Shown here in pieces: positions 26,276-38,600 of a stretch of DNA of 64,000 nt. The notes beneath the pieces are model-generated. The model was not told where the DNA came from and searched no databases. It was given only the letters and a program-made list of their open reading frames with translations. Position 1 is the first letter of the stretch. Each line of letters begins with the position of its first letter. Made by a program: the position numbers and the translations under genes. Source of the DNA: Xiphophorus maculatus (lineage: Eukaryota; Chordata; Actinopteri; Cyprinodontiformes; Poeciliidae); NCBI RefSeq assembly GCF_002775205.1, contig NC_036457.1, positions 8,758,024 through 8,822,023 of the forward strand. Direction: 5' to 3'.

Positions 26276-28076
26276 TAATTCAAAGCATACATGCTCTTTT
26301 TGGTTTTATCTTTCTGCTGCATTCAAATTAAACCTTATTAGATGATTTGGTCAGAGTAAAGTATGACCCTAAAGGATTTACATAATTCAGTTATACTAAA
26401 TTTTTGTCTCAGGGTTCAGTTTTTTTTGTTAGTTTATTAAAAACAAACAAACAAAAAAACATGCATGTAGGTTGTGCTGTATCGCTCAAAAATGAGCTAA
26501 TGAGCATGTAATTTTCACTGACTTTCCCTGAAGATCTTTTGCAAAGTGATTAGAGATGACCTGTGATAAACTCAAATAATTTAACATTCATAGCTTGTCT
26601 ATAGTAAGTTTCATAGTTGAAAATCAGAGCTCAGACCAAAAATGGAAGCCAAATGAATATTCTGAAAATTTCAAAGACACGATGAATCAAAGCAGAAATC
26701 AGGGGAGAAATATGACACAATTTCAATGTCAATGGAAATGCCTAGATTACATGTTCCAAACTCATAGTCTGTGAGCCAAATCCAGCCCACATAACAGATC
26801 TACCTTATGTGAATACAACTTCAAGATAACAGTTGGGTGATTATATGTAATTTTATTTGTAAGATTCAATCAGATTTTATTTGTATGGTACCAAATTAAG
26901 TCATTGTCAGAATATGTTATACAGTATTCTATTTTAAGATATATTTAATATGAATTTTTATCAATAAATTCTGCTGTACTCAACCATTTGAGAACATTCA
27001 TGATCTTGACATGGTCCGAAATTAAACTGAGTTTGACACCCCTGGTCTAGACCTTCACTAGGACTTAATAATCTGACTTGTCAGAAAAGAAAGGAGTTGG
27101 TCAGAGCGATGACCAGAGATTCCCTTGTGGAGCAAGGAGAACTATTAAGGTCAGCCATTTCTAATGCATTCCACCCCATCATTCATGGTACAGTATAGGT
27201 CAACCATAGCATCCCACTGAATTTAAACAATATGCTGTTTGGGATTGTCAAAACAGGTGAAACAAAACTGATCTTTTGCACTTCTACAAGTTTTGGCATA
27301 AACTGGCAGCATAATCACAGGCACTCATTACCTGCTCTGCTCATTACCTCACTAACCCTACTGTGAACCATGGGGACTCCATCATTTTCCATTTTTCTTT
27401 GGCAGGGACCACGCAGGAGGTGAAATGACAACAGCTAAATAAAGAAATTCCTCAACAACCTGTTTTAGAGAGCTCAACGTGGCAATTGATCCACCAACAT
27501 TAAAGTTCAGCTCAATTCAAATTAAAAAAATACTTTGTTTATGCCAGAGAAAATTTTACATATTGTCGTAACTCATACCATTCAAGTACCTTCAGAGAGT
27601 TATTGTGAAGGAGGCAGAGCCAGAAATTGTTTATGGGGATGGCCAGGCTGAGACGGTTGATCCAAAGTGACTTTGGAACACAACATCCATGTTTTCAAAA
27701 TAACTCACAAAAGACCAAGAATGTTTACTTAAAGGCCTTGTTATATTAACAAATATAGGAGTGTAATGATATTATCAGTGCTGCCACCACCTGTTTTGGA
27801 GGGGAACTACATGCTCCAAAGGTTTGCTGTCCTGGTGCTTTATCACCCTACGATGGGAACAACCAATCACTTGACAGGGGTCGGTGCAGGTATAACTGTT
27901 ACCAAACACATATCCTGTCAATGGACATGTTCTACTGAACTGTTAACCAAGCCAAACAAAGGCCAATCACCAAAGTATTTCATGAAAATATATGCATGCA
28001 CAAGGACAATAACTTGTCTTATTATTTTTTTATCAATCTTATATTTATTTCCAGTTTTATCCTGTATCTATCTGTG

Positions 28077-28150
28077 ATGTGATTGTTGTGAAGCACTTTG
28101 GTCAGCTGGAGTTGTTGTAAATATACTGAATAAATAAACTTTGACTTTGA
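28077..28150 (+). mobile_element. LINE 3'-tail relic
   Basis: 'gaagcactttggtcagct' followed by 'ctgaataaataaactttgac' is a typical teleost L2-type LINE 3' end. The body is not recognisable upstream. Confidence 0.6.
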
Positions 28151-28579
28151 AAATTACCTCTACTATTCGGGAATATCTTTGGAAATTCTTTTAGGCCTAT
28201 TCAGATCTGGCACCCACCAACGTTGACATAATCAAATACAAATGTGAATGCACTCAGAATGGACTAAAAGCATCTTTTCGCAGACCTTCTTTGGATGTAA
28301 TCTGGGACACACTTAGTTTTATTAGTTTTGCCAGCTGAACACTATCCCTGCTGGGACACTCTGAAATGCCACAGACAGAGTTGACATGGCTCTCATCAAC
28401 CAGAAGAGTTATTATTGGACATTTCCCTATTAATAGAAATGAGCATTACTGCTGAAATCGGACTAATTTAAATAAAATGAAGCAACTGACAGTGTCAATA
28501 TTCTTAAGATAGGACTTTTTATTTTATTTAACACAGGAGATGGAAGATTTTCTTTACATTTGTCCACGTCACCAAAAGT

Positions 28580-28629
28580 ATAGCAGCTTTCTGCCGACTG
28601 AATTAATTCAGTCGGCAGAAAGCTGCTAT
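28580..28629. repeat. Perfect 50-bp palindrome
   Basis: Two 25-bp arms meet without a spacer at AATT/AATT (centre 28604/28605). The left arm begins atagcagctttctgccgact and the right arm is its exact reverse complement. The match stops sharply on both sides. Confidence 0.95.
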
Positions 28630-30068
28630 CACAATTGTGATATCGTAAAACATCATAAGTTCTTGCTCTTATGCTGCTTATGCCAGACCATAGGCTGTAT
28701 TAAGACATTTTTTGGGCTAAGTATTCTCCACTTAAATGTGGCACAGACGAAAATATCTGAAACTAATTTAATTAGCACACATAACTTGATTTATTACAGA
28801 GATTTGACTATTAAGGACAGGCAAGGAAAATTCACAAAAGTGAAATAAGCAGGTAAGACTGCAAAAAAACCAGTAATTCAACATTTTTATAGTTCCTTGC
28901 ATGTATGAACAATATTGCAACAGGTTTAAAAGGACTGGCGTAAATGACTTGACAGTCATGACGTAGATTTCTACTCAAACTCAGCCAAATGTAACTTGGT
29001 GCCAATAAATGCCCTCAGTAATTTAGACTTGGAGGCTCAAGGGTGGCTAAATTACTATCTTGAACTGCAGATTGCCCCAACCCCACAATTCTTTTGTCTG
29101 CAGAAGAGTCATCTGTTGACCCAGAGCAGAAAATGGAGCAGTTCATACATATTATTGTGACTATTGCAAACAATCCTGCTTAACTGGACAGAAAGAAACA
29201 AGCTCTCAATATAAGAATCACATTTTCCCCTGTGGCATGTCAAACTACTGTGATTTTCCACTCATCTTTGTTATCTACATATAAAGAGAAAATACAAACA
29301 TAAAGCACAACATCACTTTAAAACATATTGGACCCTATTTGTTTGAAACACCAAAAATTCTATAAAATATTTTTGTATTTGATGGAATGATAGAAGAGAG
29401 GTAAAGAGGAAATAAAAGACAGCCAATAATTTTCAAAATGCTTAGTTGGGTTCTTAATGTATTATATCGGCCAGTAGGATCCTGATCATGGCATCATAAA
29501 TATGTACATATGATTATTTTTAAAAAATGTACAATGATGAAGAATTTTTTTGTGATCGACTTAGTCACTTTTTTATTGTATATCACAATTTATTGTTTGG
29601 TGATCAAACTGCTCCGGCCAGTGGTATCAGTCAGCTCTTAAGGGCCAATGTCCTGAATGTCCCCTCCAGATCTGAGTGACATGATAAGGAGGTATTCCAG
29701 CTATTTGAATCAGCATTTCTTAGAGCAGAGACATGTCTTCAACATGCAGGCACCGGCCCTTTAGCTCTGAAGTTGACTTTTGGTAACTGTTGCTTACCGA
29801 CACTTGATCTTTCTGGTAAATTGAGCCTCTATAACCTGTTTGTACACCCTGTGGGACAAAAGATGCATGCTTTCCTCTGGCACAACCATTCATCCTTTTT
29901 GAAACATCCCACAAGCAAAATGGAAGTGACCAATAAAACGTGTTAGACCTGCAAATCCATTTTCCAGGCTTTGTGTGGTTTTTGTTTACTGGAATGCAAA
30001 AATTTGGCTAAGTGATCCAGTTGCATATTTTCAGTTGTTAGATGGAGGCATGGGTGGAGTGTGGGTAA

Positions 30069-30121
30069 TATAAAAATGTGGAGAACACAACAGCTGCATC
30101 CTTCTGTTTGAAAGTCCTGAG
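30069..30121 (+). promoter_or_regulatory. Putative TATA box and 5'UTR exon of gene B
   Basis: A TATAAAAA word at 30069-30076 lies about 30 bp before a plausible transcription start. A candidate donor (CTGAG/GTGGGG) is at 30121/30122, and an acceptor (tttctttaacag) at 30220 opens the exon holding the ATG. This would make a short non-coding first exon. It is inferred from motifs only. Confidence 0.4.
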
Positions 30122-30244
30122 GTGGGGCTTGTGCTTGTCGAGTAAAATATTTATCTTTGAGACATTACTTTGTAATTTTTTTTTTTTTTTTATGAAAGCC
30201 TTTTTATTTTTCTTTAACAGTCCAAAGAAACCTCATCTGCTGCC

Positions 30245-33200
30245 ATGATAAAAGTGGTAATTTGTAACTTCTTAGGCTGCAATTTTAAATATTTAATGCA
30301 AAAATATGCACATTCAATTTAGTACTTTATTTTGTTCTAGATTAGTCTTGCAGTTCTGGCTGGAGTGATCTGTGGTAAGTTCATCCCACTAACAAAAACA
30401 TTCTGTTTTGTCAGGTTGACTAATTGGAGACCATGGCATAATTTTGATTCTTTTTTTTTTCATAGGATCATGGACTCAAGAAACTGAACACAGTGAGACT
30501 CTTCTACTTAAGTTGAAGTTAGTCGATGTGAATGACCTTGCATTATATACTATAATGTACAGTTAATCCCAAAGGTACTCATATCTTTCGCAGATTAAGG
30601 CTTAAAATCATTCACATAAAAAATCTTTACTTCGCATCAAAGAAGTCAAAGCCCTTTTTTAATTGCTGAAAAGCTTTTTTACTTGCTTCCACTGGTATCT
30701 TTAGACATTCACATATTGAGATGTGCTCCATGTCTTTGAAGTTGGAGGGCCCCCTTTGCCCAGCCTCCTAATCTTTAGCTCCCTGCACAAATTCTTTATC
30801 GTATTCAAGTCTGACAGGAGCAGGCTGAAATTATTTCTTACAGTCAGAAGAAACATGTGGATAAAATTAAAAGATATCTAGAAACCAAAACCTGCCAGGA
30901 ATAGTAATAATTCTGAGCTGTACTGTATTTTTACACAGTAAACTAACGGTAAAAGGATAGCATGTGAATTTCTGTCACGTCTGAAATGTCTTTTCAGTTT
31001 GATTTGTTAGTACGTTTTCAGCTTGTGGTTATTTCTTGAAGATAAATTATTCGGTAGCATTTTTTTTCTTAAATATACTAAAATTCTAATTTGTCAATTT
31101 CTTTCAAGAGAAGAACATATAATAGCAGGAGAAGGTTTTGCATGAAATAACAGTTTGTTCCTTTGTTTTGTCCCTTAGACCCCTCGTCTCCAATTTTCCC
31201 AAGTGATTTCCTAATTTCTAATCATTTTGAAATCTAAAACACACGTTTATGGCATTTATAATACAGTAGTTCAATTTAACTCATACATAGACAGCACCTC
31301 TACATAGTTAGATTACTTTTTTTTCTTTAAAAAACAAGTACATTTTTATTATGCTAATTAAAACAATGTTTTTCTTTTTTTTCTTTTGCCTAATAAAAAT
31401 TCTGTCAGATGGACCAGATTAGACTTTATTTGTTTTGTTTTTTTACATTTTAAAAACAAGATAAATATGTTATTTTTGTCATTCAGATTGACCAATACAT
31501 TTATTTTGAAATAATATTTTCTGTTGCTAAATTACATATTTTTTACTGTTCCTGTCTCATAGTCAGTGATCCAATTGTATCAGGTCAGATTTTAATTTGA
31601 GCTCATTTTGACATTTAGACATATTTAGTGGATCATTTTTTTTTTTTGGTATAGAGACTGACATTCTGCTTTCTTTTTAAAATCTATTTAGGATTGCAGT
31701 GCCATCATCCCACCAACCTTCGTAAGAAGACCCCACTTTTGTTTTCTTAGAAGAACTATCAGTTCCACCTGGACATATATTTTAGTGATCTAGACACCAT
31801 TGTAAGCTACAAATCCATCTGCAAAGTTAATTTAATGTTCTTATTTGTTTATTTATTTTCAGAGTGCTGGACCCAATGGTTTGAGATTGATAATCCCTCA
31901 AGAAATGGAGACAGGAAAAATCTTGCCAAACTTCTCCGGAGGTATCCTGGAAAGATCTGCCCGGACCCATTCGATATTGAAGCTAGAACACTGTCTGGTC
32001 TAACTCCACAAGAAGCAGGAGACATAATTAAAATGTAAGTTTCACAAAAAAAAATTTCATGGAAGTGAATTGAATATAGTAGCCCTTAGTAGTTAACCCT
32101 TGCTTAAATGATGATGCTTAAACTTGTTTTTTCAATTTTTGTGACACACGTCCCGTACAAATCAACTGAAAAACAAACAATTCCGTTAGAGAAAGCATCA
32201 CGTCAAATAAAAGCAATGTAATCTGCTTTCCTAAGTGCATATGCACACATTTAAATTAGAATTTGTTAAACCACCTTTTGATTCATTTTCATTAATCTAA
32301 TATAATTACTAAAACTTATTGTTAAAGCTTCAAAACATTTCCCATGTCTAGAAGCTAGTCACATGTTTTGCTCAAATGTGGCTTTGGCCTGTTATTCCAT
32401 ACAAATCCTGAGGGTATTGTGATATAACAATACCCTCAGCTTTTCTTTAAACTCTGAACTTTAGCTCTTTTCATCAATTTTTATTGGATTCAGTTCTCTG
32501 ACTCTGAAATTCATTTGGTTTCCTTGGCTTGGATAGATTGTCTTGGTTTTAAAAAAGAGACCTTTACTTCATGTTCTCCTCTGGAATGTCCTGGGTAAAT
32601 TTCTCCATTAATACTTATTGTCATATGAACTTACTAATTTCAAGTCAATTTGGAGACAAAGTTGTATCTTGTATCTTTAATTGGACAACTCTTTCAATTA
32701 AATCGGTAAAGCTAATTTAGGATTTAATGCTATCCTTTCCACCTCTGTACTATGGCCTGAACTGAAACATTCAAAAATGTAGAAGTATGTCTGTAAATCA
32801 ATCCTATTAAGGTTTTCATAATAAGGTTGCAAAGCTCTTGAGAGAGCTGTTTTCTTCTATCTATTTTTGTGTGAAACTTTGGTAATTGAGAATCTTCTCA
32901 GGCCACCAGCAGATACTCAAACAGCAGCAGACATTAACTTGCACTGATAGGCGGTTGCTTTCTAAGTGCTAACAAACCTTTTGTGATTTTTTTGACTTTA
33001 TATGTTCTTTTGCTCTTCTTTGTATTCATGTCTCAAATACTTATTTCTTGTGTCATTCCACTTTATTACAAATAATCTATTAGCAAATTTGTGTTGGGTT
33101 TTATGTTTGTCTGAATTACTTTTGAGTTTTTAATCAATATGCTAACTATAAATATATACACAAAGAGAGTTTTCTGTGTGTAGTGTCTAATGGCACTACA

Positions 33201-35433
33201 TATGTAAAACATAATAGAGGCCTTTAGGGAGAATATTTCTGAGAAAGTCTTTCAATGAGAGTGAAAGAAAAAGGTAAAGAGTGTCTGAATGTGCTCAAGG
33301 ACAGTTGAAGGTATAGGTCGCTGCAATTGAAGGCTGTACTAAATGTAGCTGAAGCTTTATACTGTATTTAGAGGTAACAAAGCCAAATATGTGAAGCTGT
33401 GTGAGCTGTTTATATGTTTGAGTCCTTTTACAATTCAACTTTCAGATTCTCCCCAGGTAATGTGCACTGATCTGCATTGAAATCATTTGATTTCAATGAT
33501 GAAATCAAATCATTGATTTTATTTCAATGATTTGAAATAAAATCATTCTTTACTCAGAAAAGTGTGTGTGTCTGAGAGTTTTTGCACTGAGGCATTTGTG
33601 CCTCTGTGCACACAAAGGTGACAAATCCCAGTAAATACACTCTTTACATACTCCATACTTATTGTTCCTGTTGTACATTGCAACATTTTTTTGTGTCTCT
33701 CATACGCTTTTTTCCCCTTTTGCATTACTAACATAATTTATTTTTCTTCGCTTTCAACTTTTCCTTCCAGCAGTTGCCTTGGTGAATCATGTGTCTCCAT
33801 TTAGTCCTATCCTCTGTCTCCACTAAACTTACTCCAACTGACTTCATGTAATCTTTCACCAAATCCACAAATCTCCTTTATGGTCTTCCTCTCAGCTTCT
33901 TGGCCTGTGGCTCCAACCTCAGGATCCTTCTACAGATATAATCATTGTCTCTCCTCTGAACATGTTTGAACCATTCCAGCCTGGCTTCTCTAACTTTATC
34001 CCCAAAACATCCAACATGAAATGTCTCTCTGATGTAATTATTCCTGATCCTTCGTCACTCCCAAAGAGAATCACATGTTGACCTCTGGAAGCTCTAGTTT
34101 TGTCTCTAAACCATAAAACGTTGCTGCTCTCACCACTGCCTTGTACACCTTTCATTTACACTAATTAGTGATGTTTCTACACTAACTGTTAAGTTTATTT
34201 TATGTGTCTTTTTTTTTTTTTTTACAAAAGTGACACAAACATAAGATTCATCTGCAGAAAGAGAGACCAACCTGACAGAGAGTGTGAGGATTATAAGGTT
34301 CGCTTCAGCTGCCGTCTTCCTTACTGTGGTGACATAGGTAACGAAAAGTAAATATTATGCTGTTAAGAAAAATAGACTTTTTTTTATTCTTTTACAAAAA
34401 TTTCAATTAGAATAGGGTATGCATTTTTTATTTCTTTGTCCACTGCAGTGTGTTGGACCAAGTGGTATGATAGAGATGACCCCTCTGTAACCAGTGACTG
34501 GGAGAGTCTGGAGTATCTGCAAAGCGAAAACCCAGGAGAAATTTGCAAGGAGCCTTTGTATATCGAGACTGTTACCACCGACACCTTGAGCCCGGCTATC
34601 TACACAGGGGAGAAATTCTTTGTGTGAGTTTCCTTTGAAAATAAATGTTCAAACAGAACATCCTCCTTCCACCATTAACAGTAGACAGTAGACTTATAGG
34701 GGATGCAGCCTTTTTTGTTTGTATTTTGCATGATCCAAAGAATAAATTAAAGTACCACAAGCAAAACACAACTCATTAAAGACAGTTGACATGTGAATAA
34801 CTATGACTAGTAAATTTTGACTGAATTCTCTGAAAAATGCTATTCATGAACAATTTTGTGTATATTTAAAATGTCAATAGTACAAACATTTGCAAAGCTA
34901 GAATCTAATACTCCTATACCTACTAAGTTTTTATCCTTTGTAGGTTTAAGAGACACTTTGGAACCAGTCTATGTTACTAGCTAAATCTTAAATAGATCCC
35001 CTAGCGCAGCTAACACTGTAAATATATCCCCAGACCATCTCTGGTACATCAAGAGCACACAGGACATACAGGTTTTAGATTTTTTTATCAAGGTGTTTAG
35101 TGAGTTCTCTTCAGGTTCTCCTGCTTCCACCCACAGTTAAAAACCTGATCATGTCATGTCAAAATTGGTCTTTATATAGAAACTTGCAATAATTACTTTT
35201 CAAAATTGGACAAATGTTTTCAAGTACTGATCTAGGTTTTTCGGAACATCCCTATCTTGACAGAAAGCATTGTTGGCACCATTTCTAAGTCATCTTGTGC
35301 CATTCTCACTTTCTCCGAACTGTTTTTTTCCAGCTGCAGTCCAAAAACAGGTTTTGTTTGCCGTCGAAAGGACAAAATGTCTAGCACCTGCAGTGACTAC
35401 AAAGTTCGGTTTGGATGTCCTTGTGGAAACTGA
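30245..35433 (+). CDS. Secreted two-WxxW-domain protein, gene B
   Basis: Paralogue of gene A in the same orientation, about 4.2 kb downstream. Coding exons are 30245-30256, 30341-30374, 30466-30492, 31692-31721 (small, optional), 31863-32034, 34231-34337, 34449-34623 and 35334-35433, giving 218 residues ending in TGA. A further possible 21-nt exon is at 31563-31583. Exon 1 (12 nt), the 172-nt and 107-nt domain exons and all phases match gene A. Residues 1-20 form a signal peptide (LAVLAGVICG core). WxxW domain 1 spans about 36-127 (CWTQW, KICPDP, FICRKRDQ, DYKVRFSC) and domain 2 about 129-217 (CWTKW, EICKEP, GFVCRRKD, DYKVRFGC). Domain 2 has an extra Cys at 187. An extracellular structural or mucus role is inferred from the family. 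The 2.2-kb intron between the halves of domain 1 contains an RTE LINE relic. AATAAA lies at 35673-35678. Confidence 0.85.
31563..31583 (+). other. Possible 21-nt alternative exon of gene B
   Basis: It lies between a pyrimidine-rich acceptor (ctgtctcatag) and a donor (GTCAGA). Both ends are phase 1, so it can be included or skipped without shifting the frame. It would add seven residues to the linker before domain 1. Only splice-site logic supports it. Confidence 0.3.
31692..31721 (+). other. Possible 30-nt alternative exon of gene B
   Basis: Acceptor atctatttag and donor GTAAGA, with both ends in phase 1. It would add ten residues including LQCHHPTNL, hence one extra cysteine before domain 1. 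Gene A has no equivalent. Skipping it keeps the frame and gives a shorter linker. Confidence 0.45.
32408..32439. repeat. Hairpin, 13-bp arms
   Basis: Arms ctgagggtattgt (32408-32420) and its reverse complement (32427-32439) flank a 6-nt loop, inside the large intron of gene B. Confidence 0.8.
33486..33545. repeat. Nested alternative hairpins
   Basis: Three mutually exclusive perfect stems overlap: 33486-33494 with 33501-33509, 33505-33516 with 33524-33535, and 33514-33524 with 33535-33545. The words are permutations of 'aaatcattgattt'. It lies in an intron of gene B. Confidence 0.8.
33745..34150 (-). mobile_element. RTE-like LINE, C-terminal fossil
   Basis: The minus strand encodes in order FYGLET, NNYIRETF, VREARLEWFKHVQRRDNDY, LRGRP followed by a stop, then RRFVDLVKDYMKSVGV, EDRTKWRHMI. 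This is the end of the reverse-transcriptase ORF of RTE-type LINEs, where a V-R-W-x-G-H-V-x-R motif is usual. A frameshift after FYGLET and an in-frame stop show it is dead. It lies antisense inside the intron separating the halves of gene B domain 1. Confidence 0.85.
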
Positions 35434-35672
35434 GCCACGTCTCTACCAACATGAGAAAGGAAAAGGGAAACAGAAATTAAAAGAAAGAAAACATCTCTGT
35501 TTGTATCAAAGAAAAAGAACTGAACTTTTGTTGATTTATTAATTTTGAACTTAAGCAGAATATTTTCCAGTTCTCTCTGACAAAAAAAATGTGAAAAAAG
35601 GCCCTTGTCTTCCATGTTGTCTTTCCCCAAGCTATTTCTGGTCTAATGGTGTGGGAATATAGTCTAACTGCA

Positions 35673-35678
35673 AATAAA
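35673..35678 (+). terminator. Polyadenylation signal of gene B
   Basis: AATAAA lies 240 bp after the stop codon of gene B, in the sense orientation. Confidence 0.55.
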
Positions 35679-38600
35679 ATACAAAAGCAGACCCTGGTTT
35701 ATGTGCAGGTTTCTGTAGTTCACTTACACCAGGATTAAAGTAGAGATGCACTAAAAGATCAATAGGACAATTTTAAAAATTATCTTTAAAATGGTAAGTG
35801 ATTCTCTGGTGATAACTAAAAATTTGTCTCATAAGTGACAGCACTGTGAAACAAGACTTCTGTGGAATTTGGAGGAAACACGAAAAGTGAAAGGAACATC
35901 TAGAAGGGAAAATGTATTGTTTCTGTTTATATCCATTTAGTAGTTACATTTCTATCTACTTGTGGGCACGTGACGGGAGCATGGCAAGCGATAAAACATG
36001 CTCCCTCCCCATCTGTATGCGGTTGCCAGAAAATTGCACTCACTTTCTATTTAGTGGCTAAACTTCTAAGTTGGGGACAGTAACTCTTCTTCAGTTCAAA
36101 TGCAGCGACAGCCAGCTCGGGATTTGGCCTAATAGAAAAAAATAAAATGTGGTGTTAATTCAAAGCACAGAGGAAGAAGATAGCAGATGGAAGAGAACGA
36201 AGAAGAAGATATGGAAAAGGAAATTTGTTCATTTTTCCTTCCTTTTTCTTACATCTTTTTCTGCTTTGCTCTCCTCCGCCTCTCCCTCTTCTTCTACTGT
36301 TTGGCCAAGTCCATCGCTGGCTGTCACCCGATTTCAGCTGAAAATTTGGCCAGTCAGGTCAATCAGAAGAGTTATCGCCCTCAACTGACAAATACACCCA
36401 CTAAACAGACAGTGAGTGTAATTATAAAGCGAGAACATTCAAATAGGTGGAGGGAGAGTGTTTTACCACTTGCTCTGCCTGCAAATAAATAGAAATTCAG
36501 CCACAATTAGAGCTTTGTACTCTGTCAATAAATGCATGTGGTGTTATGATTGATTAATACGCTTTTAGAGTTTAGCAGGAGTGTGATGCCATATAGAAAC
36601 CTTTCCGTTAATATTGTCTGCTCTCAACTTGGGAAACTTCTGATAAAATCTGGAATCTATTATTGTAATACATACTTTAACAGCAAACCTTTAAAATCTA
36701 GCAGTCACTGTTCAATCTTAAACAAGGAGGGAGATGACAGTCGATAACAGAACAGTGAATATTATAATAAAATCCATTCAAAATAACATACTATGCATGT
36801 ATACATTTGTATACATACACATTTATACACAATATACATATGTGTATATTCTTCAGTCTAATGGTCAAAGCTGATTTCATTCTCACAGTGAACAAGTAGT
36901 GTTTTTAAAAGATATGTGTAAACTTTTATAGAAAGAAATCTGCTAGAATTTCTTCAGCATACTGACCCCAATAAGCACATCTAGAGTATGAGCAGCATAA
37001 TTAAAGTTGTCTTTTCTTCCCCAGTTAAATTTATTTCCATTTAGAGCATAATATAGTTTGCTTTCAGAGTAGGGCCAGTGTAATAATAACCTTCCTCTCT
37101 GCTCTCCAGCTTAAATAACACCGCTGCTATGGTTCAAGCGAAATTGCTCCTGGCGTGAGGCTACACTCACATATGAGCTTGCAAACCCAGAATGCACTCA
37201 CACAGTCTCACACAAGTGCACATAAACAGAGAGGAGGGCTGGGAAATACAAGATGATTCCTGCTACCTGAGCGGCTTCAACATTTCCTCGGGAGATGAGT
37301 TGCAGCGATAGGTGCCGAGCAGAAACTCTGCGGCGCATTGCACAGAATGTGAAATGAGCAGAGACAACTTTTTCCTGCTTTCTGCTCTTGGATAAGCGTG
37401 TGTTCTTTGGGTAGCTTGCCAGGCTTGCATTGCATCAACTGTTCTGCATTTGGTGCCATTTAGATTTTAGTATCCGTGCCCGTCTTTCAGTAAGGCTTTT
37501 GCAGAAGAAAGGAAGTATGAAGAGACGGTTAAGGGGGAGGTAGAGTGGGTGCAATCTGCTGATCGCCCACGCCCCACCTCCCTTCACCTCAACCAACCTA
37601 TATCTATGCCTTTACGATAAAACTGAAGAGGCAGATTCTGCCAGTGTGTGGTGAAATAAAATGAAATACACAAAACTGAAGAGCAACAGAAGTGTCGAAG
37701 CCTCAGAGCATTATGGCATTCTATTCTCTTCCATTAATCTCCCAATATTCCATGTCTGTGAAGACCTATTTATAGACCACGACATGATTAAGTGGTTAAG
37801 CACTGTGCCACAAAGGGAACCAAGCTCATTTTCTCTTTTACTTCCTCTCTCGGTTTCTTTTTCTCTACCTACATCTCCTTCTCTCTGCCTATTCCTTCAT
37901 GACTTCAAACACTCTTTTGTATTCTCCATTTTCTCTTTATTCCCTTGTATTCGTAAGCATAAACTACTTTTTTTTCTTCCACGCCCAAGCTTACTTATTA
38001 GCTGTCAGTGAAAGTCTGTCTCAAAGGGTAGGGATAAGTCCTTAAATTCAATTTTTCCCCATTAGACAGCTAGACAAAGGGATTAGCAGAAGTGCTAATT
38101 GTGACGAGGATATACAGCATGAATGACAACCTTGACTTAGGAAGATGAAGCTTCCGTCCACCATGTTTTCATCACTCCGTCAAGCTGGATCAAGACTGAA
38201 AGGTGCCCAATGAGTTGGGTACAGAATAGGAGAATATCCGCAGAGGGAAACCTGCGTGCAAGGTGTCCTTGAGTGGAAGTAGAGCACAGCACAGGGATAA
38301 ATTGTTAAGCTCATTTTAATGTGCAGAGACATGATTAATGGAGGAGTGGAGTGAAGAGGAGAAAAAGGAAGAGAAAAGAGGAATGACCTCAGCCAGCTCA
38401 AGATCGTCCTCTTTAATTTTTTTTTCCTACTCATACCACTGAGGGCATGCATGAGATCAGGTCTCTTCTTTAAGATTCCACACCCTGGCTCTACCAGCTG
38501 ATCCACCTCCTGTTTTTTTTTCCGTTAGTCTGTTTTTGTTCTTTCTCTTTTTTGTCGAGGCTTATATGGCAGCATATTTCTGCAGAGTGGATCTGGTGCA

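Larger units (their letters stand above)
25810..29390 (+). repeat. Segmental duplication, right copy
   Basis: This is the partner of 17990-20640, starting in the last intron of gene A and running about 3.4 kb past its end. Homologous blocks are separated by unmatched stretches, as expected after many small insertions and deletions. A LINE tail at 28077-28150 and the 50-bp palindrome at 28580 lie in unmatched parts. Confidence 0.7.
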
